Assembly (NCBI GenBank): GCA_030271565.1
Contig: JARXKR010000026.1
Coordinates: 4,507-18,051, forward strand
Direction: 5' to 3'
DNA: 13,545 nucleotides
DNA from: Pseudomonadota bacterium
GTDB lineage: Bacteria > Pseudomonadota > Alphaproteobacteria > Sphingomonadales > Sphingomonadaceae
Shown here: in pieces, positions 7,121 to 12,805 of the stretch
How positions within the stretch are numbered: position 1 is the stretch's first letter
Layout: every line of letters begins with the position of its first letter
Position numbers and translations under genes: made by a program
Notes under the pieces: model-generated
The model's database searches: none
What the model was told of the DNA's origin: nothing
Seen by the model: the letters and a program-made list of their open reading frames with translations, nothing else

Positions 7121-7393
7121 TTAGAGCCTGTCTCGAACAAGTGAAAGCATTGTCATCGCGTCAGGAAGCCCGCTGGCAAGGAACGGAGAGCAGCGCGGGC
7201 TGGTAGCCCGTGCAATCGACGTGACGCAGTCCAGCGGGCTTCCTGACGCGACCCCGCAGGGGCGGGCCGCTTTTGGCCCAGCGCAGCGTCGCTTGTCGGT
7301 CACTATGGCTCGGCATAACTCCCTCCTCACTCCTTGCGCAGGGCCAAAATCGGCTCCGTGCCAACGCATTCACTTGTTCGAGACAGGCTCTTA
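7121..7393. mobile_element. MITE-like element, 22-bp TIRs, TTA target duplication
   Basis: GAGCCTGTCTCGAACAAGTG plus AA (7124-7145) is repeated in perfect inverse at 7369-7390, bounding 267 bp. Both ends are flanked by a direct TTA (7121-7123, 7391-7393). Inside are two further hairpins: a perfect 20-bp pair (7157-7176 with 7231-7250) enclosing a CGGGCT-GGT-AGCCCG hairpin, and TTTTGGCCC-n-GCGCA (7271-7285 with 7336-7350). There is no transposase. Short length, long TIRs, nested dyads and a TNA-type 3-bp duplication suit a non-autonomous derivative of an IS5-family (IS1031-like) element, but the family assignment is inference. It lies between the divergent purM and DUF2066-like genes. Confidence 0.8.
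7161..7316 (-). CDS. Possible 51-aa ORF inside the MITE-like element
   Basis: ATG 7316 is preceded by a perfect AGGAGG (7327-7322) at 5-base spacing, the strongest Shine-Dalgarno in the window. It opens a 51-codon frame ending at TGA 7161, inside the element and on the purM strand. The product is basic (MPSHSDRQATLRWAKSG at the start; VDCTGYQPALLSV near the end) with no family I recognise. Its last third is encoded by the 20-bp arms and their loop, so structure rather than coding may shape the sequence. It may be a repeat-borne leader peptide or chance. Confidence 0.3.
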   Translation of the reverse strand: MPSHSDRQATLRWAKSGPPLRGRVRKPAGLRHVDCTGYQPALLSVPCQRAS

Positions 7394-7450
7394 CGCTTTA
7401 CGGCTTGGATTTCCATGCACGTTTGGGCAAAAGGCACCCTGTTTCCCCCG

Positions 7451-8725
7451 ATGACCAATGCCTCCTCCTCCTTGACCGTCTCCAGCAGGCGCCCCGGACC
7501 TGCCGCTGTGCTGCTGGGTGTGGCCGCGATGGTGGGCTTGGCCGCGCTGGCAACACCGCAGCTCTGGGCGCAGATCGAGGGCGACCGCGGGATTGTGCCC
7601 TTGGCCAGCACCTCGGACATCCAGGTCAACGGGATCGAGGTCAACACCACCGGCAGCGACGGACAGGAAGCGCGCTTCAAAGGTTGGGAACTCGCCGCGC
7701 GCGAGGCATGGAAAAAGGCCAATGGCCCCGATATGCCCGATGGCACGATCCAGTCGATGGTCTCGGCAATCGTGGTTGAGCGCGAGCAGATCGGGCCGCG
7801 CCGCTATATTGCCACGCTGAGCGTGGTGTTCGACCGTTCGCGCGCCGGGCAGTACCTTGGCGGAATCGCCGGCGGGCAAAAGCATTCGGCGCCAATGCTG
7901 GTGATCCCGGTGCTTTATTCGGGCGGTACTGCGCAAGTGTTCGAGGTCAAAGGTCCGTGGCAAAAGGCCTGGGCAGAATATCGCGCCGGGACCAGCTCGA
8001 TCGACTATGTCCGCCCGGTCGGCGCGGGCGGGGATTCGCTGCTGCTTACCGCCGGCCAGCCGGGCCGCCGCAGCCGCGCGTGGTGGCGCAATGTGCTCGA
8101 CCAATTCGGCGCGAGCGATGTGCTGATCCCCGAGGCCCGGCTCGAACGCCAGTGGCCCGGCGGCCCGGTTCGCGGCACCTTCACTGCGCGCTATGGCCCC
8201 GATAACACCTTCCTCGGCAGCTTTACCCTGTCCGCCAACGACGAGGCGGGCGTGCCCAAGATGCTGGCCGAAGGCGTCGCCCGGCTCGACCAGCTGTATG
8301 GCACCGCGCTCGCCGAGGGCCGGCTCAAGCCTGACACCTCGCTAAATGTGCGGCCACAGCTCGATCCGGGCCTCGCTGCGCTGATCGCGGCAGGGCAAGC
8401 CCCGACAACTGCGGCCACTCCGGGCGCGACCCCGAGCGACGGGGTAAGCCCAGCTGCCAGCGCAACACCCACCGCTGCGCCGGCCGAAACGCACACTTTC
8501 ACCGTCCAGTTCGCTTCACCCGATGCCACCGCGGTCGATGCGGCGCTGGGCGCAGTCCGCACGGCCCCGGGGGTCAGGGGTGCCTCGACTACCAGTCTTG
8601 CGATGGGCGGGACTTCGGTGATGCGGGTCACTTACGAAGGCGAGCTAGGCACACTCGCCGACGCCCTGCGCGCGCGGGGCTTCAAGGTTTCGGTGGGCAC
8701 CGGCGCGCTCTCGATCAAACGCTGA
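7451..8725 (+). CDS. Exported DUF2066-like protein with ferredoxin-like C-terminal domain
   Basis: A 424-aa protein of unknown function. Residues 12-40 form a signal peptide (RRPGPAAVLLGVAAMVGLAA, then LATPQLWA before QIEG), so it is probably periplasmic. Residues about 45-300 include GWELAAREAWKKANG, IATLSVVFDRSR, MLVIPVLYSGG and GPWQKAWAEYRA, a layout like DUF2066 proteins. A Pro/Ala/Thr-rich linker (about 315-347) leads to a C-terminal domain (348-420) with beta-alpha-beta spacing like heavy-metal-associated or ACT folds, but without a CxxC metal motif. I chose ATG 7451 because it begins just before the signal peptide; ATG 7415 is an alternative, and the longer frame from 7334 starts inside the MITE. 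Its stop overlaps the hdaA start by one base. DUF2066 genes sit between purM and hda in pseudomonads, which supports the family call. Confidence 0.72.
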   Translation: MTNASSSLTVSSRRPGPAAVLLGVAAMVGLAALATPQLWAQIEGDRGIVPLASTSDIQVNGIEVNTTGSDGQEARFKGWELAAREAWKKANGPDMPDGTIQSMVSAIVVEREQIGPRRYIATLSVVFDRSRAGQYLGGIAGGQKHSAPMLVIPVLYSGGTAQVFEVKGPWQKAWAEYRAGTSSIDYVRPVGAGGDSLLLTAGQPGRRSRAWWRNVLDQFGASDVLIPEARLERQWPGGPVRGTFTARYGPDNTFLGSFTLSANDEAGVPKMLAEGVARLDQLYGTALAEGRLKPDTSLNVRPQLDPGLAALIAAGQAPTTAATPGATPSDGVSPAASATPTAAPAETHTFTVQFASPDATAVDAALGAVRTAPGVRGASTTSLAMGGTSVMRVTYEGELGTLADALRARGFKVSVGTGALSIKR

Positions 8726-9339
8726 TGAGCCAGATTGCGCTTCCGCTGCGGGCGGTGCAGGGTGGCCCGCATCGCATTTCAATCGGCAATGACAACCGCG
8801 CGGCGCTCGAAGCGTTGCAGGTCGCGCAGACCTGGCCGTTCCGCACTGCGGTGCTGAGCGGTCCGCCGCGTTCGGGCAAATCGCTGGTCGCCGCGCTCTT
8901 TGCCGAGAGCGGCGGGGGCGAAGCCATCGACGACGCCGACCGGCTCGATGAAACCGACTTGTTCCACCGCTGGAACCGCGCGCAGGAAAGCGCTTCGTCG
9001 CTGCTGCTGGTGCGCAGCAGCGGCGAGGGCGAGTGGGTGATCAAGTTGCCCGACCTCGCCTCGCGCATCGGAGCCGCCTTGCCGCTTGCGATCGGCACGC
9101 CGGACGATGAGCAATTGGGCCATCTTTTTGCGATTCACGCGGAGCAGCGGGCGCTCGCGCTCGGTCCCGATGCCGCCGAATACCTTGTGCCGCGGTGTGA
9201 GCGTTCCCATCTTGCCGTCGAGCGGCTGGTCGAGACGATCGACCGGCTCAGTCTTGAGCGCAAGGTTGCCCCGACTTTGGGGATCTGGCGCGAGGCACTG
9301 GAAGCGCTGCACGGGCCGGCCGAGCCGCGCTTGCTTTAG
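8725..9339 (+). CDS. hdaA: DnaA regulatory inactivator HdaA
   Basis: Hda/HdaA binds the DNA-loaded sliding clamp and stimulates ATP hydrolysis by DnaA (RIDA), preventing re-initiation. The protein is 204 aa, a little shorter than E. coli Hda (about 233). The N-terminus MSQIALPL holds a clamp-binding QxxLPL-type motif at residues 3-8. A P-loop, GPPRSGKS, is at 46-53. EAIDDADRL (66-74) is in the Walker B position. WVIKLPDLASRIGA (104-117) is typical of the family, and ERSHLAVERLVETIDRLSLERK (159-180) is the Box VII-like region, with R160 the likely arginine finger. Its ATG overlaps the stop of the preceding gene by one base, indicating translational coupling. The family match is good; action on DnaA is inferred from homology. 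Confidence 0.9.
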   Translation: MSQIALPLRAVQGGPHRISIGNDNRAALEALQVAQTWPFRTAVLSGPPRSGKSLVAALFAESGGGEAIDDADRLDETDLFHRWNRAQESASSLLLVRSSGEGEWVIKLPDLASRIGAALPLAIGTPDDEQLGHLFAIHAEQRALALGPDAAEYLVPRCERSHLAVERLVETIDRLSLERKVAPTLGIWREALEALHGPAEPRLL

Positions 9340-9368
9340 GCGGAAAGCCGTGGGATTGAGGGGGCAAG

Positions 9369-10085
9369 ATGCTTGATGAACTGACGAGATACCTGGACTC
9401 GATCGTGGCGCGCGATCCCAGCCCGCGTTCGCGCTGGGAAGTACTGCTCTATCCGGGCGTTCTGGCGCTGGGGCTGCACCGCGTCGCGCATTGGCTGTTC
9501 GAAGCGCAGATGTTCTTTGTCGCTCGGCTGGTCAACACGGTCAGCCGTTTCCTGACCGCGATCGACATCCACCCGGGCGCGAAGATCGGGCGTAATTTCT
9601 TTATCGACCATGGCTTCGTGGTGATCGGTGAGACTGCAGAGATCGGTGACAATGTCACGATGTACCAGGGCTCGACGCTGGGCGGGACCAATCCCACCAA
9701 CGGGGTGGGTGGCAAACGTCACCCGACCATCGGCGACGACGTGATCGTCAGCCTGGGTGCGGCGATCCTCGGCCCGGTCGAGGTTGGCAGTGGCGCGCGG
9801 ATCGGGGCCAATGCGGTGGTGACCAAAGACGTGCCTGAAGGCGCGACGATGGTCGGCATCCCGGCCAAGCAGACGCTGGTCGAAGTCAAGCGTGAGACAC
9901 AGCACTTCGTTCCGTATGGCACCCCGTGCTCGGAACGCTTCGATCCCGCTACACAGAAGCTCGAACTGCTCCAGTGCGAGATGGAAACGATGCAGAAGCG
10001 GCTGGTGCAGCTGCTTGAAGAGCGCGATGCGCTGGCGGCCAAGCAAAGCGCGGCAAAGAAGCCGCGGGGGGCGAAGCGCGCTTGA
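9369..10085 (+). CDS. cysE: Serine O-acetyltransferase (EpsC/CysE type)
   Basis: Transfers acetyl from acetyl-CoA to L-serine, giving O-acetylserine, the carbon skeleton for cysteine. The 238-aa protein has a helical N-terminus (RDPSPRSRWEVLLYPGVLAL, then HRVAHWLF) and a left-handed beta-helix of hexapeptide repeats from about 62: ATG-strand blocks AIDIHPGAKIG (64-74), FIDHGFVVIGETAEIGDNV (78-96), YQGSTLGG, RHPTIGDDV and IGANAVVTKDVP. Expected catalytic residues are the D66/H68 block and H81. The C-terminus (about 195-222) is heptad-like and probably coiled coil, followed by a Lys/Ala-rich basic tail. The start at 9369 has GAGGGGGC shortly upstream. It follows hdaA by 29 bp and overlaps the DUF2794 start. 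The short EpsC-like architecture, without the long CysE N-terminal domain, is common in alphaproteobacteria. Confidence 0.93.
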   Translation: MLDELTRYLDSIVARDPSPRSRWEVLLYPGVLALGLHRVAHWLFEAQMFFVARLVNTVSRFLTAIDIHPGAKIGRNFFIDHGFVVIGETAEIGDNVTMYQGSTLGGTNPTNGVGGKRHPTIGDDVIVSLGAAILGPVEVGSGARIGANAVVTKDVPEGATMVGIPAKQTLVEVKRETQHFVPYGTPCSERFDPATQKLELLQCEMETMQKRLVQLLEERDALAAKQSAAKKPRGAKRA

Positions 10086-10426
10086 GCGCTATCGTTACAC
10101 CGTTTCCCCTTGGCGGCGTGCGGCCGCTGCAAGTTGGGTTCGAACGGGACGAATTGCAGCGCATCCTCGATCTCTACGGACGGATGGTCGCAGCCGGCGA
10201 ATGGCGCGATTACGCCATGGATTTCGCCCATGATGCCGCTTCATTCAGCGCCTTCCGCCGCACCGCCGAAAACCCTCAAGCCCGCATCGAAAAACGCCCC
10301 GCGTTGCGCGCCAAACAAGGCATGTGGACACTGTTCGGCGAGGGTGGCCAAGTGCTCAAGCGCGGCCACGAGCTGGCGGGCGTATTGTTCCCGCTGGAGC
10401 GGCGACTGCTGAAGGTGGTGGGTTAA
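10082..10426 (+). CDS. DUF2794 domain-containing protein
   Basis: A 114-aa protein matching DUF2794, an alphaproteobacterial family of unknown function. The characteristic run is present: FERDELQRILDLYGRMVAAG, then EWRDYAMDF, FSAFRRTAENPQARIEKRP, and LKRGHELAGVL near the end. No signal peptide or membrane span is visible, so it is cytosolic. The start is inferred as TTG 10082, overlapping the cysE stop (TTGA), because this gives the usual family length and no ATG lies upstream of the conserved block; a GTG at 10118 is the alternative. The overlap suggests coupling to cysE. Confidence 0.88.
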   Translation: MSAIVTPFPLGGVRPLQVGFERDELQRILDLYGRMVAAGEWRDYAMDFAHDAASFSAFRRTAENPQARIEKRPALRAKQGMWTLFGEGGQVLKRGHELAGVLFPLERRLLKVVG

Positions 10427-10539
10427 GGCGCTACGCCGGCAGCCGTCCGAAAGCTGAGCGAGCAGTCGGCAAACCATTCAGCCTGCGTGCAGGGCGCTCG
10501 CCTAGATTGGTGGTTGTGAAAACGCGAGAGGACCACCAA

Positions 10540-10941
10540 ATGAAACCCCTGACTATCCTTCCCTTGTTTGGGCTGGCCGCATTTGCGCTGGCCCTGCCCA
10601 CGGCTGCATCGGCACAAACCAGCTGGTCGGTTTCGATCGGTTCCGGCTACGGCCAGCCGTATTACGGCAATGGCTATGACAATCAGTACAGCCAGCACGA
10701 CGCGCAGCACGACGATCTTGAAGACCAGCATGACGATGCACACGACGATCTGGATTATGAGCATGCCCGCGCTCATCAGGAAGGGCTGTCGCGTGGGGAA
10801 CATAGGGAGCTTCACCGGGATCTGCGCGATGAGCACCGCTATGAGCACCGCGAGCTGAACCGCGAGCACAGCCGTGACCATCGCCGCAACGAACGGCGCC
10901 GCTACCGCAATTACAACTACAACGGCTACAACGGCTATTGA
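10540..10941 (+). CDS. Secreted His-rich protein with six HxxxH hendecad repeats
   Basis: A 133-aa protein without a family name I know. Residues 1-26 are a clear signal peptide (ending TAASAQ), so it is exported. Residues 27-51 are Gly/Tyr/Asn-rich. Residues 53-114 hold six copies of an 11-residue unit, H-x3-H-x2-L-x3: the His pairs are 53/57, 64/68, 75/79, 88/92, 99/103 and 110/114, spaced 11, 11, 13, 11, 11. The first three units are Asp/Glu-rich; the last three are Arg-rich. EGLSRG (81-86) sits between the halves. The tail is NYNYNGYNGY. GAGAGGA (10526-10532) is 7 bases before the ATG. A strong terminator follows. The His pairs suggest metal binding or pH response, but this is inference. 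Confidence 0.85.
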   Translation: MKPLTILPLFGLAAFALALPTAASAQTSWSVSIGSGYGQPYYGNGYDNQYSQHDAQHDDLEDQHDDAHDDLDYEHARAHQEGLSRGEHRELHRDLRDEHRYEHRELNREHSRDHRRNERRRYRNYNYNGYNGY

Positions 10942-11023
10942 TCGGCCGGCGAACAACTCTGCGCGCTTTGCCGCCCAGGGTTGTTTGCGCTGCACCCCAC
11001 GTTCGAAACGTGGATAGACTGCG

Positions 11024-11060
11024 AAAAATCCCCCGAAAGCACCGCCTTCGGGGGATTTTT
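11024..11060. terminator. Bidirectional terminator between convergent genes
   Basis: A 14-bp stem (11024-11037, AAAAATCCCCCGAA, with 11047-11060) and a 9-base loop. Six Ts follow on the plus strand (11056-11061), and the A tract on the other side gives Ts on the minus strand. It lies between the His-rich gene (stop 10941) and DUF2157 (stop 11092) and can serve both. Confidence 0.88.
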
Positions 11061-11091
11061 TCCGCCAATCGACTGCAGTATTGGCCGCAGA

Positions 11092-12144
11092 TCAAGCGGC
11101 GGCAAGCACCCCTTGCGGCAGCCGCGCCTGCACCCTGCCAGGAAGGTGCTGGACCAAGGCCGAGCGGATCGGGGTCCAGAAGGCCGAGAGCGCGAGCAGC
11201 GCCGAGCCGATCACCAGCCCGGTCAGCGCGACGTTGAGCTCGACCATGCCAAACTCGCGGAATAACCAGGTCAACGCGAGCAGGACATAGGCCAATGCCG
11301 AAACGAGCAACGCGCGGCGATCGACCGCCAATGCGACCACGCCCATCAGCACATAGATCGCCAGCACGCCCAGTGCCGAAGCCGCGCCGATATTTTCGCC
11401 ATCGGTAATGCCGAGCCAGTGGAATAGCGGATGCGCGATCATCGGCGCGGCCAGCAAATGCAGCCAGAACGCGACATCGCTGCGGCGGGTTTCACGCTTG
11501 GGATCGCTCATGTCCCAGCGCATCGCAAAGGCGAAAACAGCCAGTCCGCAGACGAAGACCAGCGGCAGCAGGATCGGTTCGGGGTTGTGATCTGCCTGGT
11601 CGCCCATTGCGACGGACAGGACTAGCGCGATCACCGTAGCAGCCACGCCGGCAGCACCTGCAGCGACGGTGATCGGCACCATGAACCGCCGCCAGTGCAG
11701 CCAGGCTGCGCCCGCCGCGAGCAGTCCGATCCCGGCGCCAATCAGAGCGCCCGTCTGGTCAGACAATTGCGGCTCGGTTTCGGCGAGGTAATTGATCGGG
11801 ATCGCCGCTACTCCGCCCACGAAAGCCAGCAAAAGCACGATCGAGGGCAGCGCCATGCGGCGCTGGCGGGTGAAGAATTCGGCGAGCAACCAGGCCGCGC
11901 CCGCGACCAGAATGCCGGCGACTCCCGGTGCAATCACGTGCCCGATCCCGGCACAGGCGACCAGCAGCAGCACCGCCGCGATGGTCACGAAAATATCGTT
12001 GAACCCGGTAATCAACCGGAAATGTTCTTCATCGGCAACTGGTGCGCTGCGCATGCCATGGGCATGGGCGCGAAACGCCTCCGCCGCCTCGTGGCTCAAT
12101 GCACCGGCACCAACGGCCGATTGCAGGTCTGCTTCGGAATACAT
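11092..12144 (-). CDS. DUF2157 multi-spanning membrane protein
   Basis: A 350-aa inner-membrane protein matching DUF2157: a short soluble N-terminus (MYSEADLQSAVGAGALSHEA, with DEEHFRLITGFNDIF at 38-52) followed by about ten hydrophobic segments near residues 51-72, 74-92, 99-118, 132-150, 154-178, 190-208, 223-243, 253-274, 278-295 and 302-323. The function of the family is unknown. GGGGAGAG ends 4 bases before ATG 12144. DUF2157 genes are often followed by a GDYxxLxY-domain gene; none is present here, as the gene ends at a terminator. A TTGACA-bearing promoter region with two dyads lies 50-65 bp upstream. Confidence 0.85.
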   Translation of the reverse strand: MYSEADLQSAVGAGALSHEAAEAFRAHAHGMRSAPVADEEHFRLITGFNDIFVTIAAVLLLVACAGIGHVIAPGVAGILVAGAAWLLAEFFTRQRRMALPSIVLLLAFVGGVAAIPINYLAETEPQLSDQTGALIGAGIGLLAAGAAWLHWRRFMVPITVAAGAAGVAATVIALVLSVAMGDQADHNPEPILLPLVFVCGLAVFAFAMRWDMSDPKRETRRSDVAFWLHLLAAPMIAHPLFHWLGITDGENIGAASALGVLAIYVLMGVVALAVDRRALLVSALAYVLLALTWLFREFGMVELNVALTGLVIGSALLALSAFWTPIRSALVQHLPGRVQARLPQGVLAAA

Positions 12145-12171
12145 GCTTCTCTCCCCTGTCTAAACGCGCTG

Positions 12172-12208
12172 AACATGCGCTGTGTGTATTAGTGTGTCAA
12201 TACACCAA
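12172..12208 (-). promoter_or_regulatory. Candidate promoter and GntR-like operator of the DUF2157 gene
   Basis: On the minus strand TTGACA (12200-12195) is followed after 17 bp by CATGTT (12177-12172), a weak -10. Overlapping it are two dyads: GTGTATT-N8-AATACAC (12184-12190, 12199-12205), perfect, and TTAGTGT-N6-ACACCAA (12189-12195, 12202-12208), six of seven pairs. Half-sites of this kind resemble YtrA-type GntR operators. No GntR gene is in the window. Confidence 0.45.
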
Positions 12209-12235
12209 ATCCAGCGGCAATCTGGCACAAAATCC

Positions 12236-12264
12236 TTGACATAAATAACCATATGGGTTATATC
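12236..12264 (+). promoter_or_regulatory. Near-consensus promoter with operator dyad in its spacer, no gene downstream
   Basis: TTGACA (12236-12241), 17 bp, then TATATC (12259-12264): the best sigma-70-like match seen in the window. The dyad ATAACC-N5-GGTTAT (12245-12261) fills the spacer and reaches into the -10, a typical repressor position. AT-rich in an otherwise GC-rich stretch. No plausible plus-strand gene begins downstream. Confidence 0.5.
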
Positions 12265-12805
12265 CGCCGCCGCTCGTGCACCACAATGCGCGGGCGAGCA
12301 GGATCGGGAGCGGGCTTGGCCGGCCAGCCTTCGTTCCTTCCTTCAGACCGGCACAATCTGAGCTGGTCGAAGGACGCGGTCGGTGCAGGGCCGGCGCATC
12401 GGGGCGGTTACCCCGGCACGCCACCTGCCAGACGCGGCGACGGATGTGCGCTTGCGCGAGACACCGCCTGTCAAACTCCGCCCCCGGATCTATTTCCGGG
12501 TTGAGCTGCGGAGCTCTTCGTAAGCGGGGCCGCAAGCGCCGGTGGCGCGGCGCAATCAGCCGCGAGAGGGACGGTTTCGCATCGCGAGCCCGCACGCCGT
12601 CCCCAGCCAGTCGCCGATCGGGCCGAGTTGCAGCGCCGCGGATGGGCGCTGCGGCCATTCGCCAATTCCTCCGCTCGCCTCGCGCCCGCCTCCTGGCATG
12701 CGCCGACCGCGCGAACCTGCTAAATTGGGGACAGTCCCCAATTACTTTCTGCTGGCGTCATGGTCCGGGTTCGCCGCCGGATCATTTGGCATGCCCGTAG
12801 CAGAC
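12265..12805. other. Gene-poor stretch, possible remnants
   Basis: About 540 bp without a convincing gene. Open frames on both strands (for example 12276-12800 plus and 12197-12658 minus) have Arg/Pro/Ser-rich, low-complexity products typical of shadow frames in GC-rich DNA and lack ribosome-binding sites. It contains a hairpin, CTCCGC/GCGGAG around CCCGGA/TCCGGG (12478-12513), and CTGAGCTGGTCGAAGGA (about 12358-12374), which looks like a common dispersed intergenic sequence. I see no tRNA, tmRNA or RNase P signature. Confidence 0.5.
12723..12743. repeat. 21-bp palindrome, AATTGGGGAC-A-GTCCCCAATT
   Basis: Ten-base arms match perfectly around a single A. GGGGACAGTCCCC hairpins of this form recur in many proteobacterial genomes, often near REP-type transposase genes (from memory, not checked). 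It lies 63 bp past the stop of the SDR gene, so it could also act in ending that transcript, though it lacks a T run. Confidence 0.7.

Noticed and set aside
7334..7450. ATG 7334 as start of the DUF2066-like gene
   Set aside because: It lies in the MITE-like element and runs through its TIR; the signal peptide begins after ATG 7451.
10471..10510. Promoter of the His-rich secreted gene
   Set aside because: CCTAGATT (10501-10508) resembles an alphaproteobacterial -10, but no -35 match lies at the right distance, so I do not list it.
10997..11013. CCACGTT-CGA-AACGTGG hairpin as a LexA/SOS box or terminator
   Set aside because: It lacks the GTTC-N7-GTTC alphaproteobacterial SOS spacing and a T run, and sits between convergent gene ends; the true terminator is just downstream.
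12280..12520. Possible SRP RNA, tmRNA or RNase P RNA
   Set aside because: GGTCTGAAGGAAGG on the minus strand faintly recalls the SRP apical region, but the conserved core is absent; no tmRNA tag, CCA end or RNase P P4 pattern is present.
12197..12658. 153-aa minus-strand frame
   Set aside because: Arg/Pro-rich, no ribosome-binding site, runs through the orphan promoter and operator dyads; looks like noise.
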